NCBI GenBank assembly: GCA_013285465.1
Contig: CP053449.1
Span: 2,318,735-2,382,734 of the forward strand
DNA: 64,000 nt
Reading direction: 5' to 3'
From: Pseudomonadota bacterium
GTDB lineage: Bacteria; Pseudomonadota; Alphaproteobacteria; Micavibrionales; CSBR16-224
Shown here: one piece after another, positions 8,255-17,258 of the stretch
Position numbering within the stretch: position 1 is the stretch's first letter
Layout of the letters: each line of letters begins with the position of its first letter
The notes under the pieces: model-generated
Seen by the model: only the letters and a program-made list of their open reading frames with translations
Told to the model about the DNA's origin: nothing
Databases searched by the model: none
Made by a program: the position numbers and the translations under genes

Positions 8255-11200
8255 TCATTTCTGCAATCTCCGTTCCTCATCAAAATTTAATGTTTTCTGC
8301 ATATAAATGGCGTAAATCACAGGCAAAAACACAAGTGTTAGCAGCATGGTCGATGCCATACCGCCAACCATCGGCAATGCAATCCGGCGCATAACATCCG
8401 CACCGGGGCCGTCGGTCAGGAAAACCGGTATCAAACCAAGAATGACTGTGCCGACAGTCATCAATTTTGGACGAAGCCTCTGGACAGCACCGCGGCGAAT
8501 ATTGTCCAGTAGTTCTGCTATCGTCGTTGGCGGCGCTATGCGCATCTCATGATCAATGTATATCATCATAACCACAGCAGTTTCCGTTGCAATACCAGCC
8601 AAAGCAATAAAGCCGACAGCTACGGCCACGGACATATTATATCCCGCAAACCAAACCCACCAGAACCCGCCAATCAGACCGAACGGAACAGACAGCATCA
8701 GCATCCATGTACGATCCCAGCGTCCGAAATACAGATACAGCAAGGTTAATATCGTCAGCAGTGCTGCGGGAATGGCTATGCTTAAACGATGGTTTGCCTC
8801 CTGCATCTGTTCAAACTGGCCTGAAATTTTCAGACTATATCCCTGCGGCAGGGCAACTGTTTTTAACGTCTTCTGCAAATCAGTGACATAAGCACCAATA
8901 TCGCGGTTTTCAATATCGACAAAGACCCAGCCGTTTAAACGGGCATCTTCCGAGGTAATCATTGCGGAGCCGTCATTAACTTTAATCTCCGCAATATCCG
9001 TCAACGGTATCTGTGCACCCGAGGGGGCTGCGACCAGAATGTTGCTAAGGTCGGTGATATGTTCGCGATACGGTCTGTCATAGCGCAACATCACCGGATA
9101 ACGTTCGCGCCCTTCAACAACTTCATCCAGCATCATGCCGCCCAGCACAGTCTGTACCGTCATTTGCACATCCGTCATGGCAATGCCGTAGCGTGCGATT
9201 TTTTCCCGGTCAGTGATAATTTCAACAAATTTTCCGCCCTGCACACGGTCCGCAACCGCACTTCTTGTGCCGGTAACTTTCAGTGCGACGGCCTCAATTT
9301 CCTTTGCCAAACGGTCTATAATTTTTAAATCCTGCCCGGAAATTTTAATCCCGACCGGCGTGCGAATACCTGTCGTCATCATATCCGTGCGGATTTTAAC
9401 CGGATAACCCCAGACATTTCTCATACCGGGCAGCCGGACATGTTTATCCATTTCGGCGATCAGTTTCTCCGTTGTCATGCCCTTGCGCCATGTCGAGGGC
9501 GGCTTCAGCTCAATCCATGTTTCGATCATCGCCAAAGGCGCCGGATCGGTGGCCGAATTTGATCGCCCCGCTTTCCCAAAAGCCTGTTTTACTTCGGGGA
9601 TATTCATCAACTGTCTGTTGGTCACTTGCAAAATTTCACGCGCCTTTGCGGGGGACACACCGGGCAAAGTCATCGGCATATAAAGCAGACTGCCCTCGTT
9701 CAGCGGCGGCATAAATTCCGATCCGATTTTACTGATCGGCCAGGCTGTGCTGATCAACGCACACAATGCCAGCAACAAGGTCGTTTTGCGAAAACGCAAA
9801 GCCGTATTCAAAACGGGCCGATAGCAGAAGATGAAGAAACGATTCAAAATATTCTTTTCTTCGGGTTTGATTTTTCCGCGCATAAAAAACAGCATCAGGA
9901 CGGGAACCAGCGTAATCGACAAAATACTTGCCGCCGCCATCGCATATGTTTTTGTAAAAGCCAAAGGCGCAAACAGGCGGTAAGACTGCCCCGTCAGCGC
10001 GAAAACAGGCAGGAAAGAGGCGGTAATAATCAGCAGAGAGAAAAACAGCCCCGGCCCGACTTCTTTCGCGGCCTGTAACAGCGCAGTCCGGCGTGTTTGT
10101 TCCGTTGCGCCATCGGGCAAAGCGGCAAGTTTCCTATGGGCGTTTTCAACCATCACGATCGCCGCATCCACCATCGCGCCGATGGCGATGGCAATACCGC
10201 CCAGCGACATGATATTGGCGGTGATGCCTTGCGCCTGCATAACGATAAAGGCGGCAAGAATACCCAAAGGCAATGTGATAATAACGACAAATGCGCTGCG
10301 CAAATGCAGGAGGAAAAGAAAGATGACAATCGCAACCATCAGGCTTTCCTCCAATAACTTGCGCTCAAGATAACCGACCGCGCCTTCAATAAGCGTATTG
10401 CGGTCATAAACGGTCACAATCTCCACACCTTCCGGCAGGCCGTTTTTGATAAATTCCATGCGTTCACGGATTTCTTTAATCACATTATGTGCATTTGCAC
10501 CGGGACGCATCACAACAAAACCGCCGACGGCTTCGCCTTCACCGTTCAGCTCCGCAATACCGCGGCGAATAGACGGTGCTTCAACCACGCGTCCTATATC
10601 GGCGATAGTGACGGGAACGCCGTCCGTCCCGACCGCCAGAACAGCCTGCTCCAGATCCGTCACGGAATCTATATAGCCGAAGGAACGGATCATATACTCG
10701 CTTTCCGCCATTTCAATCGTGCGCCCGCCCGTTTCCTGATTAGCCGCACGAATGGCACTTATAACCTTTTGCAACGGGATACCGTAAGCGTGAAGCTTGT
10801 GAGGGCTGATGAGTACCTGATATTCTTTTACAAAGCCGCCGACGGAGGCGATTTCGGCAACGCCGTCAATGCTTGCGAGTTCAAAACGCACAAACCAGTC
10901 CTGCAGGGAGCGTAATTCCTGCAGATCATGCCGCCCCGTGCGGTCTATCAAAGCATATTGAAAAACCCAGCCGACACCGGTGGCGTCAGGACCCAATTGC
11001 GGCCGGACAGCTTCGGGAAGCTCACTTGAAACCTGTGATAACGCCTCCAAAACGCGGCTGCGCGCCCAATATAAATCCGTTCCGTCCTTGAAGACGATAT
11101 AAAGAAAGCTGTCGCCGAACATCGAAAATCCGCGAACGGTTTTCGCCTGCGGCAGACTTAACATACGCGTGGAAAGCGGAAAGGTGACTTGATCTTCTAT

Positions 11201-11431
11201 GACCTGCGGTGCCTGTCCCGGCCATGATGTGCGGATAATCACCTGCGTATCCGATAAATCAGGAATGGCATCCAGAGGCGTGTTTCTCACGGCGAATATT
11301 CCGGCGATTAGCAGTACAAAACTGCCCAGCAAAACCAGAAAGCGGTTGCGTGCCGACCATCCGATCACACCGGCAATGAATGATTGTGACGGATCATGCG
11401 GGCTGTCAGTGTTTCTGTGCATGGGTGCCAT
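8255..11431 (-). CDS. cusA: Heavy-metal efflux RND transporter CusA/CzcA
   Basis: This is the inner-membrane, proton-driven pump of a tripartite system that exports Cu(I)/Ag(I) or divalent metals. At 1058 residues it has the full RND length. It shows the HME-RND segment GAMVDAAIVMVENA with its membrane Asp, two large periplasmic loops and C-terminal helices. Translation may begin at ATG 11431 or, better spaced after AGAGG, at ATG 11422. Either way it overlaps the end of cusB, so the two are translationally coupled. Metal specificity is not certain. The metal-binding segment in the CusB partner favours copper or silver. No outer-membrane factor gene is adjacent. Confidence 0.93.
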   Translation of the reverse strand: MAPMHRNTDSPHDPSQSFIAGVIGWSARNRFLVLLGSFVLLIAGIFAVRNTPLDAIPDLSDTQVIIRTSWPGQAPQVIEDQVTFPLSTRMLSLPQAKTVRGFSMFGDSFLYIVFKDGTDLYWARSRVLEALSQVSSELPEAVRPQLGPDATGVGWVFQYALIDRTGRHDLQELRSLQDWFVRFELASIDGVAEIASVGGFVKEYQVLISPHKLHAYGIPLQKVISAIRAANQETGGRTIEMAESEYMIRSFGYIDSVTDLEQAVLAVGTDGVPVTIADIGRVVEAPSIRRGIAELNGEGEAVGGFVVMRPGANAHNVIKEIRERMEFIKNGLPEGVEIVTVYDRNTLIEGAVGYLERKLLEESLMVAIVIFLFLLHLRSAFVVIITLPLGILAAFIVMQAQGITANIMSLGGIAIAIGAMVDAAIVMVENAHRKLAALPDGATEQTRRTALLQAAKEVGPGLFFSLLIITASFLPVFALTGQSYRLFAPLAFTKTYAMAAASILSITLVPVLMLFFMRGKIKPEEKNILNRFFIFCYRPVLNTALRFRKTTLLLALCALISTAWPISKIGSEFMPPLNEGSLLYMPMTLPGVSPAKAREILQVTNRQLMNIPEVKQAFGKAGRSNSATDPAPLAMIETWIELKPPSTWRKGMTTEKLIAEMDKHVRLPGMRNVWGYPVKIRTDMMTTGIRTPVGIKISGQDLKIIDRLAKEIEAVALKVTGTRSAVADRVQGGKFVEIITDREKIARYGIAMTDVQMTVQTVLGGMMLDEVVEGRERYPVMLRYDRPYREHITDLSNILVAAPSGAQIPLTDIAEIKVNDGSAMITSEDARLNGWVFVDIENRDIGAYVTDLQKTLKTVALPQGYSLKISGQFEQMQEANHRLSIAIPAALLTILTLLYLYFGRWDRTWMLMLSVPFGLIGGFWWVWFAGYNMSVAVAVGFIALAGIATETAVVMMIYIDHEMRIAPPTTIAELLDNIRRGAVQRLRPKLMTVGTVILGLIPVFLTDGPGADVMRRIALPMVGGMASTMLLTLVFLPVIYAIYMQKTLNFDEERRLQK

Positions 11432-12599
11432 CCTCTGCGCTCATGGCGGCAAACCCGCCGCGCAACGTGCTTTCCGCATCAATCATGAACTGCCCCGTGA
11501 CAACAATATTTTGTCCTTCATGCAAGCCTGATGTGATTTCGGTCATTCCTTTGGCGGTGATACCTGTTTGTACACGCACAGGCCGGAAATATCCCTCTCC
11601 CATATCTTCGATAACATATGCGGTGTCTTTACCGTATAAAACAGCCTCAGCCGGAACGGCAAGCCGCATTTTGCTATCCGCCTCAAACATGATATGGACG
11701 AGCGTATCCGTTTTGAGCCTGCCATCCGTATTATCGAGCAAAAGCCTGACCATCGCCGTACGGCGCAGCGGATCGGTTGCAGGCAAAACCGTTTCTATGG
11801 TCGCGGCGAAACGCTCTCCGGTTTCGTCAATCATCACAACCGCCTTTGCATTTTCATGCAGCATTTGCGTATCCCGCAAAGGCACATGCGCCATCACCCA
11901 GAGCTTTTGATAATCCTGCAAAACCAAAACGGTTTCCCCCTCTTTCGCAAATGAGCCCTGACGCATAGGCAAAGCAGAGAGGACACCGTCCGCAGGAGCG
12001 TGAAACGGTGTTTTTTCCATGGCACGGCCTGATTTTTGCAGCGCTTTAATCGCCTGATTATCCATACCGTATAAACGCAGCCGCCCTTCCGTATCGCCGA
12101 TCGGGCGACCGGTGCGCCGTCCGACAAGATAGTCGGCCTGTGCGCTCATCAAGTCAGGGCTGTAAAAGGAAAAAAGCAGATCGCCTTTTTTGACGGTATC
12201 GCCAACAGCATCTTTCTCCAGCGCCGTAATCCAGCCGGATGTGCGCACAGCGATAACATGCTGGTCACGCGTGCTGGGCGCGATATGACCATGCGCGTCA
12301 ATCCGTTTTCCGAATTCGTGACGACCGACCGTCTCCGTTTTCACACCCAATGCCTGCCGGTATGTCGGGGAAATTTTTACCGCCCCTTCCGGTTCAGCAC
12401 TTTTGTCCTCTTTTTCAGTTTCCGTTGCGCTTTCACTCTCTTGCGGGACAAGGAACATACCGCAAACCGGACAGCTCTCCCCCTTCTGTCCGTGAATATG
12501 CGGATGCATCGGACAGATATAGGTTTTTGCATCCTCTGCCTGCACCGCCGGGATCGGCAGGCAAAGCAAGAACATGACAGTCAATAGAATAATACGCAT
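11406..12599 (-). CDS. cusB: Periplasmic adaptor CusB-like, with heavy-metal-binding domain
   Basis: This is the membrane-fusion protein linking the RND pump to an outer-membrane channel. The product is 397 residues from ATG 12599, chosen because AAGGAG sits 7 bases before it; an upstream in-frame ATG at 12623 lacks that. A signal peptide ends near AVQAED. Next comes a heavy-metal-binding motif (YICPMHPHIHG...CPVCGMF, residues 19-41). After it is the HlyD-type barrel-sandwich and alpha-hairpin region. The fused metal-binding segment is known from CusB proteins and from P-type ATPases. The ribosome-binding site lies in an inverted repeat (12602-12652). Confidence 0.92.
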   Translation of the reverse strand: MRIILLTVMFLLCLPIPAVQAEDAKTYICPMHPHIHGQKGESCPVCGMFLVPQESESATETEKEDKSAEPEGAVKISPTYRQALGVKTETVGRHEFGKRIDAHGHIAPSTRDQHVIAVRTSGWITALEKDAVGDTVKKGDLLFSFYSPDLMSAQADYLVGRRTGRPIGDTEGRLRLYGMDNQAIKALQKSGRAMEKTPFHAPADGVLSALPMRQGSFAKEGETVLVLQDYQKLWVMAHVPLRDTQMLHENAKAVVMIDETGERFAATIETVLPATDPLRRTAMVRLLLDNTDGRLKTDTLVHIMFEADSKMRLAVPAEAVLYGKDTAYVIEDMGEGYFRPVRVQTGITAKGMTEITSGLHEGQNIVVTGQFMIDAESTLRGGFAAMSAEDGTHAQKH

Positions 12600-12601
12600 A
12601 A

Positions 12602-12652
12602 AACGACTCCTTAAAAATTCCAAAATTATTCACAAATTGGAAAAGAGTCGTT
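12602..12652 (-). repeat. Inverted repeat covering the cusB ribosome-binding site
   Basis: AACGACTC (12602-12609) pairs exactly with GAGTCGTT (12645-12652). Inside it, TCCAA pairs with TTGGA. The hairpin would sit in the mRNA between the small secreted-protein gene and cusB, and takes up part of the AAGGAGT Shine-Dalgarno. It could limit cusB translation, bind a regulator as DNA, or be a processing site. There is no T-run, so it is not a classic terminator. Confidence 0.6.
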
Positions 12653-12653
12653 C

Positions 12654-13046
12654 TTAAAGGCGCAGGCGGCCTGTTTTCAAAAAGACGGGGGATGAGGACG
12701 GGAAAGCGGATAGAGCCGCATAGGGCGGCCCGTGACTGTCATAAAAACGCGCCGGACGCAGAAGGTCATTTGCGGCGACAATCATCCACGGGAATGAAAT
12801 TTTTTCGACCTTCAAATCAGGTTGGGAAAGAACACTGTCCGTATCGGCCTGTTGCAGCTCGACATTGTAGCAGTCTTTGAAAAATTTGAGCCCGTGATCA
12901 TCAGCGGGTTGTTTCTGTTCATGGCATTGCGCCGACATACCGCCGCCCATACCGTCGCCGGCATGCGCCACACGCATAAACGGCCCGCACGCCATTGCGG
13001 GCGTCAGCATCAGGGCAATCAGTATGGCGCATAAAAATCTTCTCAC
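12654..13046 (-). CDS. Small secreted protein at the head of the metal-efflux operon
   Basis: The 130-residue protein starts at GTG 13044-13046. It has a signal peptide (MRRFLCAILIALMLTPAMA), then a Gly/Met/His/Cys-bearing stretch (GDGMGGGMSAQCHEQ) that could bind metal. No known domain was recognised. It is 54 bases upstream of cusB on the same strand, so it is probably part of the same operon. There is no Shine-Dalgarno; a possible -10 (TAGAAT, 13053-13058) lies just upstream, so the mRNA may be nearly leaderless. A periplasmic metal-binding or sensing role is plausible but unproved. Confidence 0.65.
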   Translation of the reverse strand: MRRFLCAILIALMLTPAMACGPFMRVAHAGDGMGGGMSAQCHEQKQPADDHGLKFFKDCYNVELQQADTDSVLSQPDLKVEKISFPWMIVAANDLLRPARFYDSHGPPYAALSAFPSSSPVFLKTGRLRL

Positions 13047-13194
13047 AATTTCATTCTAACATAAAAATCCGTAATACTTCGCATCTATCTGTTATCCGCA
13101 AAGCCGTATCGTAACCACCTACCATTATATACCTGAATTCATTAAAATAAGTTTAAATACGGCGTCGATACCCTTGCCGGAGATGTAACGATAA

Positions 13195-13231
13195 AGGGAG
13201 GGATTACTTTGCTGCGATACACCCGCCAATC
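13195..13231 (-). repeat. tRNA-Ser-linked repeat, copy 1
   Basis: Downstream of tRNA-Ser(CGA) is AGGGAGGGATT (13195-13205), an exact copy of the tRNA's own 3' segment (13257-13267). It is followed by ACTTTGCTGCG and ends CGCCAATC. The same arrangement, with the matching tRNA variant, occurs beside the second tRNA-Ser (19868-19944). Confidence 0.6.
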
Positions 13232-13248
13232 CTGTCGGCGTTTTATTC

Positions 13249-13338
13249 TGGCGGAGAGGGAGGGATTCGAACCCTCGATACCGTTGCCGGTATACCGCAT
13301 TTCGAGTGCGGCGCATTCGACCTCTCTGCCACCTCTCC
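13249..13338 (-). tRNA. tRNA-Ser (anticodon CGA)
   Basis: This is a 90-base gene with the CCA end encoded (13249-13251). The acceptor stem is GGAGAGG/CCTCTCC with discriminator G. The anticodon loop is CTCGAAA (CGA, reads UCG), the long variable arm is typical of serine, and the T-arm is GAGGGTTCGAATCCCTC. A possible promoter lies upstream (TTGCGC at 13377-13382, weak -10 at 13354-13359). Confidence 0.95.
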
Positions 13339-13509
13339 TCCATGTGAGGAATATACATACAAAAGAATAGACGGCGGCGCAAGCCGCTTTCGAACCGGGC
13401 ATAAAACCATTTGGGCGCGCCGTTCATTTCTGCTTGAACTCACTCATCCGTATGCCGTAAAATATTTCAAAATACGCCTGTTTTCAAACAGCCTTCAAGG
13501 CGCAATATA

Positions 13510-15810
13510 ATGACAATCCTATCTGCTGCATCCCGGCGTTCCCGTATATCCTACGACATACGCCTCCTCGTGTTTTTATCCGGCTTTGCTGCATTGTCAT
13601 GGGAGGTCGTCTGGCAAATAAAATCCACATTGGCGCTGGGGGTTTCCGCATGGGGAACAGCGCTGACTCTGGCCACCACAATGGGCGGTATGTCACTCGG
13701 CGCCTTGCTGACAGGCCATATTTTAAAAGAAAAAAGCCGCCTGCGCCCCGTACGGCTTTACGGCATATTGGAAATCCTGATCGGATTATCCGGATTACTT
13801 CTGCCCGTAGCCTTTCAGACGATTAACCAGTTTGATATCTGGGTTTACGCAAAACATCCTGATTATGCGGCACTGGTTCATATTCTTAGTATTACCGCCG
13901 CACTTGGCGTACCGACCTTTTGTCTGGGTGCCACCCTGCCGGTGATCGGCCTTGCCGCACAGCAATATAAAATGTCGCTGGCCCTGCTTTACGGATTGAA
14001 CACGCTGGGCGCAGCCTGCGGTGTTTTGATCGCCGCCTTTATTTTAATCCCGCTGCTTGGCGTTTCCGGCACAATTACGGCAATTGCCGCCATCAATATT
14101 CTGGTCGGCATCACCGCAATCGCCGTCATGGATAAGGGTGTCCTGCAACAGAAAAAAGCGAAAACCGCCGCCAAGAAAAGTAATCCCGCCGCCACCTCTT
14201 CCATATCCTGGCCGGCTGCTCTGGTAACGGTTTTTGTAACAGGTTTTGCTACTTTCGCTCTGGAAGTTGCATGGTTTCGCTCCCTGACATCCGCTTTCCT
14301 TAGCACAACCGATGCTTTTGCCATCATGCTCTCCGCCGTATTGATTGCGCTGGGAATCGGCGCACAACTGGTCGGTTATTGTAAAAGAACAAACATTCCC
14401 ATCGGAGCGACCGCTGCCTGGGCGGGCATACTGATTTTACTGGCAACACCGCTGATTGAACGGTTTGACCGTCTCAATTTTTTCTTCGGCACACCGGCCT
14501 TAGGCGTTCTGAACTGGTTTAACATGACATTACTCGTGGCCGGCGGCCCCATCCTGTGTCTTGGTATTGCGCTGCCCTGGCTGCTGGACGACCAAAGCTC
14601 CGCAAAACGCTGGGGATGGCTTTACAGCCTGAACGCCTTTGCCGCCGTTCTTGGTTCCGTCATCGCAGGCTGGGTGCTGCTGCCCTCTTTCGGTTTTGCC
14701 CGTACGGCATGGTTTGTCGGCGGGCTGGTTTTCCTGACCGGATTATGGCTGCTGCCGTCCATCCGCCGCAAAGTGTTTCTGGCGGCAGGTGTCGGCGCTT
14801 TGCTGATCGCCGTCTTTTGTGAAAGCGGTATCGGCAGAACACGCGTACAGGGCTGGCCGGAGCAACGCGGGTTATCGGGTGAAATTCTCGCCTTTCACGA
14901 AGGGCCGGATGCCACGATTTCGGCGATGGATTACGGTAACGGACGGCGCGTCCTGATTATCAACGGTTTTTTGACGACATCGGAAAGCAGCACCGATAAC
15001 TGGATCGACTCTCTTCATTATATGCCGTGGATGGGGCATCTGCCGATGCTGATGCATCCCGACCCGAAAAAAGCGCTGGTCATCTGCTTCGGCACGGGGC
15101 AGACCGCTCATGCCGTTCGCGTGGAAAAACCGGAAGCACTGCACATCGTCGATCTGAACAAAGAGGTTTTAAAGATGGCACCCGTCTTTACCTCCAATAA
15201 AAACGTTCTGGAAGATCCTATCGTGAACACCACCGTAATGGACGGACGCGCCTATCTGCGCCGGACACAGGAAAAATATGATGTCATCACGCTGGAACCG
15301 ATGCCGCCGAATTTCGCCGGAACAGGCGCCCTTTATTCGCGGGAATTTTATCTGGCCGCGCGTGAGAAAATGACCGAAAACGGCATTATCGCACAATGGA
15401 TGCCGTTTCACCTGATGTCTGATGTCTCCTCCGCCTCGATTGCCGCCGCGCTGCAATCGGTCTTTCCCAATACCGTTCTTTGGGTTGATCCCCCTTCCAC
15501 AACGGGAATTCTGATCGGCGCCGTTGATGAGACGATTGATCTGACAACAAGCCTGCCCGGATATGACCGCGCGGGAATAGAACGTGATATGAGCATGGAG
15601 GACGTTCGCAAAGCCTTCATTCTTGACCGCAAAGCTGTCGAGACCTATAGCCGTTTCGGGGAAATTGTCAGCGATGATAACCAGATTCTGTCCTACGGCA
15701 AGGAAATTCTCGCCACACGCCGCGGCGGTTATTTCAATACACAGGAAAATTTCCGCCTGCTTGAAAAAATCACGGGGCGCAGCCTATACCCTGCCGCTGC
15801 GGAAAATTGA
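13510..15810 (+). CDS. Membrane-fused spermidine-synthase-like protein
   Basis: The 766-residue product has about a dozen hydrophobic segments in residues 1-450, then a soluble Rossmann methyltransferase-like domain. That domain has a SAM-type glycine loop (ICFGTGQTAHAV, from about residue 527) and YDVITLEPMPP. True polyamine synthases have an Asp-rich DSxDP motif at that place; here it reads LEPMPP. Aminopropyl transfer to putrescine is therefore doubtful. The layout is that of the bacterial 'fused MFS/spermidine synthase' group, whose substrates are mostly unknown. ATG 13510 follows AAGG. It is a single gene between a tRNA and an unrelated operon. Confidence 0.8.
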   Translation: MTILSAASRRSRISYDIRLLVFLSGFAALSWEVVWQIKSTLALGVSAWGTALTLATTMGGMSLGALLTGHILKEKSRLRPVRLYGILEILIGLSGLLLPVAFQTINQFDIWVYAKHPDYAALVHILSITAALGVPTFCLGATLPVIGLAAQQYKMSLALLYGLNTLGAACGVLIAAFILIPLLGVSGTITAIAAINILVGITAIAVMDKGVLQQKKAKTAAKKSNPAATSSISWPAALVTVFVTGFATFALEVAWFRSLTSAFLSTTDAFAIMLSAVLIALGIGAQLVGYCKRTNIPIGATAAWAGILILLATPLIERFDRLNFFFGTPALGVLNWFNMTLLVAGGPILCLGIALPWLLDDQSSAKRWGWLYSLNAFAAVLGSVIAGWVLLPSFGFARTAWFVGGLVFLTGLWLLPSIRRKVFLAAGVGALLIAVFCESGIGRTRVQGWPEQRGLSGEILAFHEGPDATISAMDYGNGRRVLIINGFLTTSESSTDNWIDSLHYMPWMGHLPMLMHPDPKKALVICFGTGQTAHAVRVEKPEALHIVDLNKEVLKMAPVFTSNKNVLEDPIVNTTVMDGRAYLRRTQEKYDVITLEPMPPNFAGTGALYSREFYLAAREKMTENGIIAQWMPFHLMSDVSSASIAAALQSVFPNTVLWVDPPSTTGILIGAVDETIDLTTSLPGYDRAGIERDMSMEDVRKAFILDRKAVETYSRFGEIVSDDNQILSYGKEILATRRGGYFNTQENFRLLEKITGRSLYPAAAEN

Positions 15811-15853
15811 TGTCAAATCCGCCCGCTTTTTATCCGCAATATCCATATTTCTG

Positions 15854-15882
15854 TTGACATAAAAAATATTCTCCCCTATGAT
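15854..15882 (+). promoter_or_regulatory. Sigma-70 type promoter
   Basis: TTGACA (15854-15859), 17-base spacer, TATGAT (15877-15882). It serves the hypothetical gene at 15923. The -35 continues as TTGACATA, shared with three other promoters in this window. Confidence 0.75.
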
Positions 15883-15922
15883 CGCACGATTATTTTTTAA
15901 AATCGGTTAAGGAGATTTCATC

Positions 15923-16372
15923 ATGGCAAAACCCGTAAACTCTTTTTATGACGCTTTTGAAAAAGCCGCAAAACGCAGCGAGGTCTTCAGCGAAGACCAT
16001 CAGACGCAGCTTGATGCGCTGGCCGAGATCGTGGCGGAAATCAATACGGGCGATACGTTCAGCGCCGAAATCAAAGGCATGAGCGAACAGGTCCCCGTCC
16101 TGAAAGTCACACAGAAATCCGACGGTAACGGCCAGACATTTTTTATCGGCTTTGGTTATGACGCGTTCGGCGGTTCGGCAACGCTGCTGCTCTCCACCGG
16201 TATGGATAAAAAACCGCTGGGCGGAAAAGAGGACGGCTACAGCCTACAATACGACAATGATCGTGAAGAGTTCCTGAACAAGCTCGGCGCGGAAACGGCG
16301 CAAAAATGTGCGAAACTGGCTCTTGGCGCGGAAGCCGTCAAATATGCAGGCAGCCGCAAAGCGGCAAAATAA
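15923..16372 (+). CDS. Hypothetical cytoplasmic protein (149 aa)
   Basis: I do not recognise this protein. It has no signal peptide or membrane segment. The N-terminal third is helical and charged, the middle is likely beta (TFFIGFGYDAFGGSATLLL), and the end is helical and basic. A strong promoter (15854-15882) and AAGGAG before ATG 15923 point to good expression. The downstream RatA/COQ10-like gene begins at the very base after its stop codon, so the two are translationally coupled. A link to that function is only an inference. Confidence 0.7.
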   Translation: MAKPVNSFYDAFEKAAKRSEVFSEDHQTQLDALAEIVAEINTGDTFSAEIKGMSEQVPVLKVTQKSDGNGQTFFIGFGYDAFGGSATLLLSTGMDKKPLGGKEDGYSLQYDNDREEFLNKLGAETAQKCAKLALGAEAVKYAGSRKAAK

Positions 16373-16804
16373 ATGCCGCAAGTTATCGGCGAGAGAATTT
16401 TAAACCACAGCCGCGAAAAAGTATTCGCCTGCGCCATCGGTATTGAAACCTATCCGCAGTTTTTATCCTATATCCAATCCGTCGATATTCTCTCACGCAC
16501 GGAGGACTGTATTGCCGCACGCTTTCATATCGGTGTCGGCAAACTGACTTTTTCCTATAACTGCGAAATCCATATGGAAGAAAACACACTGACCCGCGTC
16601 ACAACGGATGAGGAGATTTTCTCCGCTTTCAAAGCCGCATGCCGTTACGAGGAGCTGGCGGACGGGCGCTGCAAAATCATTTATGCGCTGGATTGTAAAT
16701 TCGCCAGCCGCACTTTGGAAATGCTGGCACGCGCCGTTCTGCCCTTTAATACGAAAGTGACCATCAATGCTTTTGAAAAGCGCTTGAACCAAATGGATTT
16801 ATGA
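16373..16804 (+). CDS. COQ10/RatA-type START-domain protein
   Basis: This 143-residue protein fits the small SRPBCC/START family of COQ10 and RatA, which bind ubiquinone or similar lipids and assist respiratory function. The N-terminal pattern (ILNHSREKVFACAIGIETYPQFL) and the C-terminal helix (RAVLPFNTKVTINAFEKRL) are typical. ATG 16373 follows the preceding stop codon directly. Its end overlaps the convergent ankyrin gene by six bases. A role in ubiquinone handling is the best guess; the toxin annotation of E. coli RatA is not implied. Confidence 0.8.
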   Translation: MPQVIGERILNHSREKVFACAIGIETYPQFLSYIQSVDILSRTEDCIAARFHIGVGKLTFSYNCEIHMEENTLTRVTTDEEIFSAFKAACRYEELADGRCKIIYALDCKFASRTLEMLARAVLPFNTKVTINAFEKRLNQMDL

Positions 16805-17236
16805 CGGTTTATTGCCACGCTTCACAAATTGGCGCAGATTGCGGTGGCGGTTATTATGACGCAGGATTTTTTCGCGCTCTTTCGCGCATTCCTCCCATGC
16901 TTTTTCTTCACGGCAGCGGTTCCACTCCGCGCGAAAACGCGTTTGCAGCATTTTCGGAATCTCGTCAAAATCCGCACCGTTCTCCAGCAATAAATAAACA
17001 ACTTCACTGCGGTTATCCTGCGCCGCCCAGCGCAAGGCATCGGGATCGGTCGGATCGGCACCGTGTTCCACCAGGAGTTTGACAACACCGGCATGACCGT
17101 TTTTCGCCGCCAGCCCCAGAGCCAGATTATGCGCATGATCAACATCCGCCCCCTGCTTCAGACAGTCTCTCACTTTCTCTTCATCGCCGCTGCGTGCGGC
17201 TTTCAAAAAGACGGAGGATAATTTTGCGGGTGACAT
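16799..17236 (-). CDS. Small ankyrin-repeat protein
   Basis: From ATG 17236 the product has 145 residues with about three ankyrin repeats in residues 5-100 (ARSGDEEKVRDCLKQGADVD, LGLAAKNGHAGVVKLLVEHG, LRWAAQDNRSEVVYLLLENG). A charged helical tail follows. The open frame continues upstream into the ABC-F gene, but that part is a shadow. Its start is 22 bases after the ABC-F stop with AGGA nearby, so it is probably the second gene of that operon. Its stop overlaps the end of the RatA-like gene. Confidence 0.8.
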   Translation of the reverse strand: MSPAKLSSVFLKAARSGDEEKVRDCLKQGADVDHAHNLALGLAAKNGHAGVVKLLVEHGADPTDPDALRWAAQDNRSEVVYLLLENGADFDEIPKMLQTRFRAEWNRCREEKAWEECAKEREKILRHNNRHRNLRQFVKRGNKPS

Positions 17237-17258
17237 CTGTTCTTTATCCTGTCGGTTT

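Noticed and set aside
13125-13443. Overlapping short frames around 13.2 kb
   Set aside because: They read through tRNA-Ser(CGA) and its downstream repeat; not protein-coding.
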